From an uncultured Microbacteriaceae bacterium (GTDB lineage Bacteria > Actinomycetota > Actinomycetes > Actinomycetales > Microbacteriaceae): DNA of 17,571 bases. The DNA lies in assembly GCA_943914115.1 (NCBI GenBank), contig CALUAU010000031.1, positions 1 through 17,571 of the forward strand. Reading direction: 5' to 3'. Within the stretch, counting starts at the first letter, position 1; every line of letters starts with the position of its first letter. Position numbers and translations under genes: made by a program. Positions 6,703 to 13,876 of the stretch are shown one piece after another. The notes under the pieces are model-generated. The model did not search any database. It was not told the DNA's origin and saw only the letters and a list, made by a program, of their open reading frames with translations.

Positions 6703-7563
6703 ATGACGAACATCCGCAAAGTCACCGTACTCGGCACCGGTGTGCTCGGATCGCAGATCGCATTCCAAACCGCCTACTGCGGATTCGAGGTGACCGCCTA
6801 CGACATCAGCGACGAGGCACTCGCAACAGCGCGCAAGCGATTTGCCGGATGGGCGGCAGCGTACCGCGCCGACAACTACCCCGGCGCCGCCGAAGGCCAG
6901 GCCGATGCCACCATCGACAAGATCAAGCTCACCACCGATCTCGCTGAGGCCGCGGCAGATGCCGACCTCGTAATCGAAGCGGTTCCTGAAGTTCCGGAAA
7001 TCAAGACCACCACCTACGAGAAGCTCGCGCAGGTCGCGCCGGAGCACACGATTTTCGCCACCAACTCGTCGACGCTGCTGCCGAGCTCGTTCATGGAAGC
7101 AACCGGCCGCCCCGACAAGTTCTTGGCGTTGCACTTCGCCAACCACATTTGGCGGCTGAACACCGCCGAGGTGATGGGCACCGATAAGACCGACCCGGTC
7201 GTCTACGACACCGTCGTGGAGTTCGCCGAAGAGATCAAGATGGTGCCCATCAAGGTGCTGAAAGAGCAGCCAGGATACGTGCTGAACTCGCTGCTGGTGC
7301 CGTTCCTGAACGCTGGTGCGGGCCTGCTCGTCGGCGGCGTCGCCGATGCCGAGACCATCGACAAAACCTGGCGTATCGCGACCGGCGCTCCGCTCGGTCC
7401 GTTCCAGATTTTCGACGTGGTCGGGCTCAACACCGCCTACAACATCACATCCGCCAACCCCGCCCCGGCGGCGCAGGCATTTGCCAAGCTCCTCAAAGAG
7501 GAGTACATCGACAAGGGCAAGCTCGGCCGGGAAACCGGTGAGGGCTTCTACAAGTACAACTAG
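6703..7563 (+). CDS. 3-hydroxyacyl-CoA dehydrogenase family protein, single-domain (286 aa)
   Basis: An NAD(P)-dependent dehydrogenase of the 3-hydroxybutyryl/3-hydroxyacyl-CoA family, cytosolic. It has an N-terminal Rossmann fold with GTGVLG at 11-16 and Asp34 at the end of beta-2, which favours NAD. The NSST motif is at 121-124. The catalytic pair is His144 and Glu156, with the family's 12-residue spacing. Where typical members read HFFNP, this one reads HFANH (144-148), so the residue after the catalytic-loop Asn is His rather than Pro. The C-terminal helical domain carries GAPLGPFQIFDVVGL (228-242) and ends with the usual GxGFYKY. The ATG at 6703 fits the family's start; a TTG six codons upstream is possible but less likely. 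A small inverted repeat AGTGAGTGTCACT directly precedes the ATG. No other beta-oxidation or butyrate genes are nearby, so the natural substrate is uncertain. Confidence 0.87.
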   Translation: MTNIRKVTVLGTGVLGSQIAFQTAYCGFEVTAYDISDEALATARKRFAGWAAAYRADNYPGAAEGQADATIDKIKLTTDLAEAAADADLVIEAVPEVPEIKTTTYEKLAQVAPEHTIFATNSSTLLPSSFMEATGRPDKFLALHFANHIWRLNTAEVMGTDKTDPVVYDTVVEFAEEIKMVPIKVLKEQPGYVLNSLLVPFLNAGAGLLVGGVADAETIDKTWRIATGAPLGPFQIFDVVGLNTAYNITSANPAPAAQAFAKLLKEEYIDKGKLGRETGEGFYKYN

Positions 7564-7577
7564 CGACCTAACGCAGC

Positions 7578-7609
7578 GAGGGGCACACCGCTTCGGCGAT
7601 GTGCCCCTC
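7578..7609. terminator. Bidirectional hairpin between the dehydrogenase gene and lepA
   Basis: GAGGGGCACA (7578-7587) and TGTGCCCCTC (7600-7609) form a perfect 10-bp stem around a 12-nt loop, which itself contains CCG/CGG. No T-tract follows on either side. It sits between two convergent genes, so it probably ends both transcripts. Confidence 0.75.
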
Positions 7610-7660
7610 TACGCTTGCGCCTCAGCAGCGCCTGTGCCTAAGCGGCAGGCAACGCGAGAG

Positions 7661-9517
7661 CTACTTCTGCTTGCTCTCGACGTCCCCGGATAGCGCGGCG
7701 ATGAAGGCTTCCTGTGGCACCTCCACGCGGCCCACCATCTTCATCCGCTTCTTACCTTCCTTCTGCTTTTCAAGCAGCTTGCGCTTACGCGAAATGTCAC
7801 CGCCGTAGCACTTGGCGAGCACATCCTTACGGATCGCGCGAATATTTTCGCGGGCAATGATGCGCGCACCAATCGCCGCCTGAATCGGCACCTCAAACTG
7901 CTGCCGTGGAATCAGCTTCCGCAGCCGCTCAGCCATCATGGTGCCGTAGCTATAGGCCTTGTCGCGGTGCACGATAGCACTGAATGCATCCACCCGATCG
8001 CCCTGCAGCAAAATGTCGACCTTCACTAGGTCGGCAGCCTGATCACCGACCGGCTCGTAGTCAAACGAGGCATAGCCCTGGGTGCGCGATTTCAGCTGGT
8101 CAAAAAAGTCGAACACGATCTCGCCCAGCGGCAGCGTGTAACGCAGCTCAACTCGCTCTTCCGAGAGGTAGTCCATCGAAACCAGCGACCCGCGGCGCGA
8201 CTCGCAAAGCTCCATGACCTTGCCGACGTAGTCCTTCGGCATCAAAATGGATGCGCGCACCACCGGTTCCCGCACCTCAAGGATTTTGCCCTCGGGGAAC
8301 TCCGACGGGTTGGTGACGTGGTGCTCTTCTTTGTCTTCGGTGATGACGTCGTAGGTCACCGACGGCGCCGTGGTGATGATGTCGAGATCGAACTCGCGCG
8401 AGAGTCGCTCGGTAATGATTTCGAGGTGCAGCAGGCCCAAAAAGCCCACGCGGAAACCGAAGCCGAGCGCAACCGAAGTTTCGGGTTCGTAATTGAGCGC
8501 CGCATCCTCAAGTTTGAGTTTGTCGAGCGCCTCGCGCAGTTCGGGATAGTCGCCGGCGTCAATCGGGTAGAGCCCCGAGAACACCATCGGTTTGGGTTCG
8601 ACATAGCCGGGCAGCGCCTGGTCAGCAGGCTGTGCGGCCGAAGTGACCGTGTCGCCCACCTTCGACTGGCGCACATCTTTCACACCGGTGATGAGGAAGC
8701 CCACTTCACCGGTGCCGAGGCCCTTGGCCGGAGTTGGCTCGGGAGAAGAAACACCGATGTCGAGCAGCTCGTGCGTGCCGCCGGTTGACATCATCCGAAT
8801 TTTTGCCCGGTCAGTGAGGTGCCCGTCAACCATCCGCACATAGGTCACAACGCCCCGGTACGAGTCGTAAACCGAATCAAAAATCAGCGCGCGCGGGTCA
8901 CCTTCGGGGTCGCCATCGGGTGCTGGGATGCGGTCGACGATACGGTCGAGCAGCACATCCACGCCCATCCCGGTCTTGCCACTCACCCGCAGCACATCGT
9001 CGGGTTCACCGCCGAGCAGGTTGGCGATTTCTTCGGCATAGCGCTCGGGATCGGCTGCCGGCAGGTCAATTTTGTTGAGCACCGGGATGACTTCAAGGTC
9101 ATTTTCGAGCGCCAGATAGAGGTTCGCGAGCGTCTGCGCCTCGATTCCCTGGGCAGCATCCACGAGCAGCACCGCGCCCTCGCAGGCTGCGAGCGAACGC
9201 GACACCTCGTAGCTGAAGTCAACGTGACCGGGGGTGTCGATCATGTTGAGGATGTAGTCATCTCCCGACACGTGCCACGGCATGCGCACGGCCTGCGACT
9301 TAATCGTGATGCCGCGTTCGCGCTCGAGTTCCATCTTGTCGAGGTACTGGGCGCGCATCACGCGGTCTTCAACCGATCCGGTCAGCTGCAGCATGCGGTC
9401 GGCAAGGGTCGACTTGCCGTGATCGATGTGGGCGATGATGCAAAAATTTCGGATGCGGTCGGGTGGCGTGGCCAGCGGCTGCAAGATCTTAGGAGTGTTC
9501 GGCATGGTACCGGCCAT
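7661..9517 (-). CDS. lepA: Elongation factor 4 (ribosome back-translocating GTPase)
   Basis: LepA/EF4 is a ribosome-associated translational GTPase. Its motifs are clear: G1 AHIDHGKST, effector region ERERGITIKSQA, G3 DTPGHVDF, G4 NKID. These are followed by EF-G-like domains and the LepA-specific C-terminal domain (ENIRAIRKDVLAKCYGGD, with the basic RKRKLLEKQKEGKKRMK). Starting at the ATG at 9517 gives 618 residues, close to the family's roughly 600. It has GGGAG just upstream, though closer than ideal. ATG 9505 is the main alternative. The frame is open to 9595, but the extra N-terminal residues have no family counterpart. In many Actinobacteria lepA is followed by hemW; here a dehydrogenase gene converges on it instead. 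It is divergent from the PTS operon. Confidence 0.95.
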   Translation of the reverse strand: MAGTMPNTPKILQPLATPPDRIRNFCIIAHIDHGKSTLADRMLQLTGSVEDRVMRAQYLDKMELERERGITIKSQAVRMPWHVSGDDYILNMIDTPGHVDFSYEVSRSLAACEGAVLLVDAAQGIEAQTLANLYLALENDLEVIPVLNKIDLPAADPERYAEEIANLLGGEPDDVLRVSGKTGMGVDVLLDRIVDRIPAPDGDPEGDPRALIFDSVYDSYRGVVTYVRMVDGHLTDRAKIRMMSTGGTHELLDIGVSSPEPTPAKGLGTGEVGFLITGVKDVRQSKVGDTVTSAAQPADQALPGYVEPKPMVFSGLYPIDAGDYPELREALDKLKLEDAALNYEPETSVALGFGFRVGFLGLLHLEIITERLSREFDLDIITTAPSVTYDVITEDKEEHHVTNPSEFPEGKILEVREPVVRASILMPKDYVGKVMELCESRRGSLVSMDYLSEERVELRYTLPLGEIVFDFFDQLKSRTQGYASFDYEPVGDQAADLVKVDILLQGDRVDAFSAIVHRDKAYSYGTMMAERLRKLIPRQQFEVPIQAAIGARIIARENIRAIRKDVLAKCYGGDISRKRKLLEKQKEGKKRMKMVGRVEVPQEAFIAALSGDVESKQK

Positions 9518-9596
9518 TCTCCCATGCTTCTGATCGGAAGCTCCACACGCGCTATCGCGGCGCGCGCCCGGCAGCATGCCGCGCGAGAACTCCAAG

Positions 9597-9628
9597 GGTG
9601 AAGGTTTGCAAATGCAAGCCTTTTCACC
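9597..9628. promoter_or_regulatory. 32-bp imperfect dyad, candidate operator between lepA and the PTS genes
   Basis: The outer arms GGTGAA (9597-9602) and TTCACC (9623-9628) enclose the perfect inner dyad TTGCA-AA-TGCAA (9606-9617). Its place in the divergent spacer suggests a regulator site for the PTS, for lepA, or both. Confidence 0.4.
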
Positions 9629-9690
9629 AGAATGCGCACCTTGACCGCAAGTTTCTAGGCATTTGGCTACCTTGTGCTTGGCGGATCCTC

Positions 9691-9696
9691 TAGAAT
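9691..9696 (+). promoter_or_regulatory. Candidate -10 (TAGAAT) of the PTS operon with a flanking dyad
   Basis: TAGAAT matches the consensus at five of six positions. The region 17 nt upstream (TACCTT) is a poor -35, which suits an activated promoter. Just downstream, GGTGA (9701-9705) and TCACC (9716-9720) form a short dyad overlapping the expected start region. It shares the half-sites of the dyad at 9597-9628. Confidence 0.4.
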
Positions 9697-9739
9697 TGCT
9701 GGTGACTGACCGCTTTCACCAAGTGCTCTAGGAGGTTTG

Positions 9740-10180
9740 ATGTCTGCCGATCTACTTCCATCCACAGCAATCCGATTTGCCGTGCCAGCAGTCGACTGGC
9801 GCGCTGCCATTCAGGCCGCAGGTGATGCGCTTGTCGCCGGTGACATCGCCACCGACGCCTACACCGACGCCATGATCAAAGCCGTCGAAGACCTCGGCCC
9901 CTACATCGTCATCGCGCCAGGTTTTGCGCTCGCGCACGCTCGCCCCTCAGAGCAGGTGCGTCGCACCGGGCTCAGCTGGGTGAGCCTTGCCGAACCGGTT
10001 GAGTTCGGCAGCGAAACAAACGACCCGGTCGACCTGGTGGTGGGTCTTGCCGCCCTCGACCACGACGAACATCTGCAGGTGATGGCAAAACTGGCGGGCG
10101 TGCTCGCCAACCCCGACACGCTCGCACAATTGCGCGCATCCAACGACCCCGAAGAAATTCGTTCAGCGCTGCTCGGCTAA
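9740..10180 (+). CDS. ulaC: PTS IIA component, ascorbate (UlaC/SgaA) type
   Basis: A 146-residue cytosolic phosphocarrier of the mannitol/fructose-like IIA superfamily. It takes a phosphate from HPr on the histidine in GFALAHARP (His66) and passes it to the IIB protein encoded next. The fold markers fit: Y54-I-V-I leads into the active-site strand, and a Val-Gly-Leu-Ala-Ala-Leu-Asp segment follows. The ATG at 9740 is chosen because AGGAGG lies at 9730-9735, 4 nt upstream. A TTG one codon earlier is also in frame. The gene is followed 29 bp later by IIB and then by an UlaA-type IIC, which supports the ascorbate-type assignment. The substrate remains inferred from family. Confidence 0.87.
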   Translation: MSADLLPSTAIRFAVPAVDWRAAIQAAGDALVAGDIATDAYTDAMIKAVEDLGPYIVIAPGFALAHARPSEQVRRTGLSWVSLAEPVEFGSETNDPVDLVVGLAALDHDEHLQVMAKLAGVLANPDTLAQLRASNDPEEIRSALLG

Positions 10181-10209
10181 CGCCGGCACACGCAAAGAAA
10201 GGACCAAAT

Positions 10210-10485
10210 ATGAAGATCATTGCAGTGTGCGGTATGGGCATCGGCACCTCGGTGTTGCTCAAAATGAACATCGACCAGGCGCTCGAAGCGCTCGGCGAAA
10301 CCGCAGATGTTGAAGCCTCCGACATTTCGTCAGCACGCGGCGCCGCTGCTGGCGCTGACCTGGTGATGACCAGCGCCGAACTCGCCCCACAACTCGGCGA
10401 CATCGACACCCCCATCGCCATCGTCAACAACTTCGTCGACCAAGACGAAGTGCGCGAAAAACTCGCGGCAGCACTCGACCTCTAA
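10210..10485 (+). CDS. ulaB: PTS IIB component, ascorbate (UlaB) type
   Basis: A 91-residue cytosolic phosphotransfer protein. The N-terminal motif AVCGMGIGTS places the phosphocysteine at Cys7, in the P-loop-like turn typical of the lactose/ascorbate IIB fold. IIB accepts phosphate from the IIA histidine and donates it to sugar moving through the IIC channel. The length matches UlaB-type proteins (about 90-100 residues). The ATG has AAAGGA about 7 nt upstream. The 109-bp spacer to IIC contains GGTCGC (10501-10506) opposite GCGACC (10515-10520), a 6-bp stem that might tune expression between the two genes. Confidence 0.9.
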   Translation: MKIIAVCGMGIGTSVLLKMNIDQALEALGETADVEASDISSARGAAAGADLVMTSAELAPQLGDIDTPIAIVNNFVDQDEVREKLAAALDL

Positions 10486-10594
10486 TTGTAATTGCCAACC
10501 GGTCGCGCACACCAGCGACCAGCTTCGCCGGTGACGGCAAACCGGCTCAATTGTGCCGGGCCGAACGCTCGGACTACCGGAAAGGAATGCAGCC

Positions 10595-12163
10595 ATGAAT
10601 TGGCTCGTTGAAGTGCTCAACTTCATCGGACAGCAAATATTCAACGTGCCGGCCTACCTCGTCGGCATTATCGTGGCGGTCGGCCTGATCGCACTTCGCA
10701 AAAGCGCCGGACAGGTGATCGGTGGCGCCCTCAAAGCAACGCTCGGCTTCTTGATCCTCGATGCCGGTGCCGGCGTTGTGGTCGACTCGCTTGAGCCGCT
10801 CGGCAAGCTCGTATTGGGCGTAACCGGAGCCGAAGGCGTTATTCCCACCAATGAGGTCGTCACGGCAATGGCCGCGAAAGACTTTGGCGCCAATAGCGCC
10901 TACATTCTGGCGCTCGGCTTTTTGCTGATGCTGCTGATCGCCCGCTTCACCCCGCTGAACTACGTGTTCCTCACCGGTCACCACATGGTGTTCATGGCCA
11001 TGCTGCTGTCGGTGCTGCTGTCGCTGTCGTTCGGTGCCAGCGGAGCCTGGGTTGCCGTGCTGATCGGCGCCGTGCTGCTGGCAATTATGATGACCGCAAT
11101 GCCGGCGTTCGCGCATCCATGGACTAAACGAGTCACCGGTAACGACACCGTGGCAATCGGCCACTTCTCGTCGCTCGGCTACATTGCCGCTGGTGCCGTC
11201 GGCCAGGCGGTTGGCCGCAACTCACGCTCGACTGAAGACATTAAGTTCCCGCAGGGGCTGTCGTTCTTGCGCGACTCGATGGTCGCCACCGCCCTGTCGA
11301 TGGTGCTCATCTACGTGGTGTTTGCAGTGTGGGGTCTGATCGCAATCGGCCCAGAAACCTACGCGCTTCTCGACGCCACCGACGGAGGCGCATTCGTGAT
11401 GGCCGCGATCAAGCACGGTCTGCAATTCGGTGTTGGTGTCTCGGTGATCCTCTACGGTGTGCGCACCTTCCTGGGCGAGCTCATCCCTGCTTTCCAGGGC
11501 ATCGCCAAGAAGGTGGTTCCGGGCGCCAAGGCGGCCCTCGACATCCCGATCGTGTTCCCCTACGGCCAGAACGCCGTGCTCATCGGTTTCATCTCGTCGT
11601 TCACCGGCGGCCTGGTGATGCTGGTGCTGCTGGCCACCTGGCTTGGCCCGGCATTCGGTCTCGCACTGATCCTGCCCGGCATGGTGCCGCACTTCTTCTG
11701 CGGTGGTGGTGCCGGCGTCTACGGCAACGCCACCGGTGGTCGCCGCGGCGCGGTCGTGGGTGGGTTTGTCAACGGTGTGATCATCACGATTCTGCCGGCG
11801 CTGCTCTACGCGGTGATGAACGGGGTCGCATCGATGTTCAACCAGCAGGCGCTTGCCGGTTCAACCTACGGTGATGCCGACTTCGGCTGGTTCGGTTCGC
11901 TCATCGGTGCCGGTGTGCTCAGCGGTTCGGCTGTGGCCACCGCGATCATCACGCTCGTGATCGGTGCGGTCATCCTTACCCTCGCCATCCTCTGGCAGGT
12001 CAAGGTGGTCAACAAGGGCTGGATGCCCGGTGAGGCGCACGCCCAATTCGTCGCCGAGGTTAAGGCCGAACAGGCTGCAGCCGCCAAAGCCGAACGCGAA
12101 GCCGCCAAGGCTGAACGTGCCCGCGCCAAAAACGCTGAGGCTGACGAAACAGCCGACGCCTAG
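10595..12163 (+). CDS. ulaA: PTS IIC component, ascorbate (UlaA/SgaT) permease
   Basis: The membrane channel of the phosphotransferase system, 522 residues, strongly resembling the UlaA family for L-ascorbate. Recognisable features are the repeated hydrophobic segments from residue 18 to about 470, the HPWTKRVTGNDTVAIGH segment (174-190), FPYGQNAVLIGFISSF (321-336) and the conserved GMVPHFFCGGGAGVYGNATGG (362-382). E. coli UlaA is about 465 residues. The excess here is a charged cytosolic tail (about 489-522) rich in Ala, Glu and Lys, probably a helix or coiled coil, for which I know no function. The ATG at 10595 has AAGGA 8 nt upstream; an in-frame GTG at 10553 lacks family support. No ascorbate-phosphate lactonase, decarboxylase or epimerase genes (ulaG, D, E, F) are in the window, so metabolism of the product must be encoded elsewhere. 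Confidence 0.92.
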   Translation: MNWLVEVLNFIGQQIFNVPAYLVGIIVAVGLIALRKSAGQVIGGALKATLGFLILDAGAGVVVDSLEPLGKLVLGVTGAEGVIPTNEVVTAMAAKDFGANSAYILALGFLLMLLIARFTPLNYVFLTGHHMVFMAMLLSVLLSLSFGASGAWVAVLIGAVLLAIMMTAMPAFAHPWTKRVTGNDTVAIGHFSSLGYIAAGAVGQAVGRNSRSTEDIKFPQGLSFLRDSMVATALSMVLIYVVFAVWGLIAIGPETYALLDATDGGAFVMAAIKHGLQFGVGVSVILYGVRTFLGELIPAFQGIAKKVVPGAKAALDIPIVFPYGQNAVLIGFISSFTGGLVMLVLLATWLGPAFGLALILPGMVPHFFCGGGAGVYGNATGGRRGAVVGGFVNGVIITILPALLYAVMNGVASMFNQQALAGSTYGDADFGWFGSLIGAGVLSGSAVATAIITLVIGAVILTLAILWQVKVVNKGWMPGEAHAQFVAEVKAEQAAAAKAEREAAKAERARAKNAEADETADA

Positions 12164-12188
12164 CGGCAACTGACCGCTCCCCCTTCTC

Positions 12189-12228
12189 GATGCGGGCCCG
12201 TTATCTACCTCGGATACGGGCCCGCATC
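12189..12228 (+). terminator. Strong hairpin downstream of the PTS IIC gene
   Basis: GATGCGGGCCCGT (12189-12201) and ACGGGCCCGCATC (12216-12228) form a perfect 13-bp GC-rich stem with a 14-nt loop that can pair further (ATC with GAT). No T-run follows, as is common for actinobacterial terminators. It would insulate rpsT from PTS transcription. Confidence 0.75.
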
Positions 12229-12277
12229 CGTTCCGGTCGACTTTCGACTCGGAGCTTATTTCGGCCGCACATCCTGG

Positions 12278-12283
12278 TAGGAT
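12278..12283 (+). promoter_or_regulatory. Candidate -10 (TAGGAT) of rpsT
   Basis: TAGGAT fits the TANNNT pattern and lies about 107 bp before the rpsT start. CTTATT at 12255-12260 is a weak -35 with a 17-bp spacing. The -10 overlaps a perfect inverted repeat CATCCT-GGT-AGGATG (12270-12284). The implied leader is about 100 nt, long enough for an autoregulatory structure. Confidence 0.5.
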
Positions 12284-12389
12284 GGATGCTTGGCTTACGC
12301 GTACCCCACTCGACGCGATGCGCCGCGCGGCCCCTCTACCGCAAGGTGCGAACCGAAATTCATCCACTTCGTACGAGGAAAGACTCAAC

Positions 12390-12656
12390 GTGGCAAACAT
12401 TAAGTCGCAGATCAAGCGCATTAAGACCAACCGCAAGGCAACCGAACGCAACAAGGCCCGCAAGTCGGAGCTGCGCACCGCAATTCGTCGCGTGAATGAG
12501 GCCGTTGCAGCCGGCAACCTCGAGGCCGCCCAGACCGCTCTGGCCCACGCTTCGAAGAAGCTCGACAAGGCTGTCTCGAAGGGCGTCATCCACAAGAACC
12601 AGGCCGCCAACAAGAAGTCGGCGATCGCCAAGCGCGTGAACTCGCTCAGCGCCTAA
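12390..12656 (+). CDS. rpsT: 30S ribosomal protein S20
   Basis: S20 binds 16S rRNA early in 30S assembly. The 88-residue product is Lys/Arg/Ala-rich, begins (M)ANIKSQIKR and ends KKSAIAKRVNSLSA, the standard S20 pattern and length. The start is GTG, supported by GAGGAAAG about 6 nt upstream and by the family N-terminus; no ATG fits. A non-ATG start is notable because E. coli rpsT begins with TTG and is translationally autoregulated, so a similar control is possible here, by inference. The gene is monocistronic, between a hairpin upstream and a strong terminator downstream. Confidence 0.97.
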   Translation: MANIKSQIKRIKTNRKATERNKARKSELRTAIRRVNEAVAAGNLEAAQTALAHASKKLDKAVSKGVIHKNQAANKKSAIAKRVNSLSA

Positions 12657-12670
12657 ACGCGCTGCAGCTG

Positions 12671-12706
12671 ACGGGGAGCATCATCGCGATGCTCCCCGTT
12701 TTCGTT
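12671..12706 (+). terminator. Rho-independent terminator of rpsT
   Basis: ACGGGGAGCATC (12671-12682) pairs perfectly with GATGCTCCCCGT (12688-12699) around a 5-nt loop, followed by TTTTCGTTT. It starts 15 bp after the rpsT stop codon. Confidence 0.93.
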
Positions 12707-12830
12707 TCCCGGTGAGTTTCCGGCCGTTTTACACGCTGCACAACCACGCAACCAACCGGGCAAGATACGATTGCTTCAAATCCGGCCATATGCCGCCGCT
12801 GGAACTTCTGTGCCGACAAAGGAGTCGTCG

Positions 12831-13859
12831 ATGACCGCATCGCCCATCATGCCCGCCGAGTGGAACGAGCACGAGCGCACCTGGATGGCTTTCCCTCCCC
12901 CAAACGACACCTTCGGTGAACGCGGTGGCGCTGACCTCGAACGTGCCCGCACCGCGTGGCTGAATGTGGCTCGCACTATCGCCAAGTATGAACCGGTCAC
13001 GCTCGTCGTTGATCCCGGTGATGAGCATGAGGCGCGGGCACAGGCCGGCAGCGAGATCGATATAGTGCTGCATCAGCTTGACGACGCCTGGCTGCGCGAC
13101 GCAGGCCCAAGTTTCGCGTTTGCGGAAGACGAGCTGGTGGCGGTCGACTGGGTGTTCAACGGCTGGGGTGCACAAGACTGGGCCTCATACGAGCATGACG
13201 CGAAGCTGGGGCGCTTCATCGCCGAGCAGGCCGCGGCTCCGGTGATCGATTCGTCTCTCGTGAACGAGGGCGGCGGTATCCACGTGGATGGTCTGGGGAC
13301 GGTGCTGCTCACGAAAACCGTGCAGCTTGACCCGGGCCGTAACCCGAACCTCGAGGCGGCGGATGTTGAACTCGAGTTCGTGCGCACTATCGGTGCGAGT
13401 GAGGCGATCTGGTTTGAGCGCGGCCTGACTCGTGACTATGACAGCTTCGGCACCCGCGGTCATGTCGACATCATCGCGTGCTTCGCTGGTGAGGGTCGGG
13501 TGCTCGTGCATGATCAGCGCGACCGGGCGCATCCCGATCATTTGATCAGCGAGCAGCTGCAGGCAACTCTTCGCGACGCGGTGGATGTGCGCGGCGAGCG
13601 GCTCGAGGTGATTCCGGTGCCGGCGCCGAAGACGCTGCGTGATCACCACGGCTGGGTCGATTGGTCGTATATCAACCACTATGTGTGCAATGGCGCGGTG
13701 ATTCTGTGTGCTTTTGATGATGAGCACGATGCGGTTGCGGCAGATATTCTGCAGCGTTGCTATCCCGACCGCGTGATCGAGCTGGTGGATGCACGCGATA
13801 TTTTCGCTTTCGGCGGCGGCATCCACTGCATTACGCAGCAGCAGCCGCGTCGGCGCTAG
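12831..13859 (+). CDS. aguA: Agmatine deiminase
   Basis: A cytosolic enzyme of the peptidylarginine-deiminase-like family that hydrolyses agmatine to N-carbamoylputrescine and ammonia. The 342 residues carry the family's conserved sites: DDAWLRDAGPSF (84-95), NEGGGIHVDG (145-154), GHVD with the catalytic His211, and the C-terminal GGGIHCITQQQP (328-339) with the nucleophile Cys333. The ATG at 12831 has AAAGGAG 6 nt upstream. The frame is open to 12771, but the extra residues lack family support. The next enzyme of the pathway, N-carbamoylputrescine amidase (aguB), is not nearby, nor is an agmatine/putrescine antiporter. The gene converges on holA with only 17 bp between stop codons and separates rpsT from holA, genes that are usually adjacent in Actinobacteria. 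Confidence 0.93.
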   Translation: MTASPIMPAEWNEHERTWMAFPPPNDTFGERGGADLERARTAWLNVARTIAKYEPVTLVVDPGDEHEARAQAGSEIDIVLHQLDDAWLRDAGPSFAFAEDELVAVDWVFNGWGAQDWASYEHDAKLGRFIAEQAAAPVIDSSLVNEGGGIHVDGLGTVLLTKTVQLDPGRNPNLEAADVELEFVRTIGASEAIWFERGLTRDYDSFGTRGHVDIIACFAGEGRVLVHDQRDRAHPDHLISEQLQATLRDAVDVRGERLEVIPVPAPKTLRDHHGWVDWSYINHYVCNGAVILCAFDDEHDAVAADILQRCYPDRVIELVDARDIFAFGGGIHCITQQQPRRR

Positions 13860-13876
13860 CGCCAAGAGGCGTAGCG
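13854..13876. terminator. Compact hairpin between aguA and holA
   Basis: CGCTAGCGCC (13854-13863) and GGCGTAGCG (13868-13876) pair over 9 bp with one bulged G and an AAGA loop. It includes the aguA stop codon and abuts the holA stop codon, so it could end both convergent transcripts. No T-run is present. Confidence 0.5.

Noticed and set aside
8819..9601. Plus-strand open frame of 260 codons antisense to lepA
   Set aside because: lepA is certain on the other strand; the antisense translation has no domain and no ribosome site.
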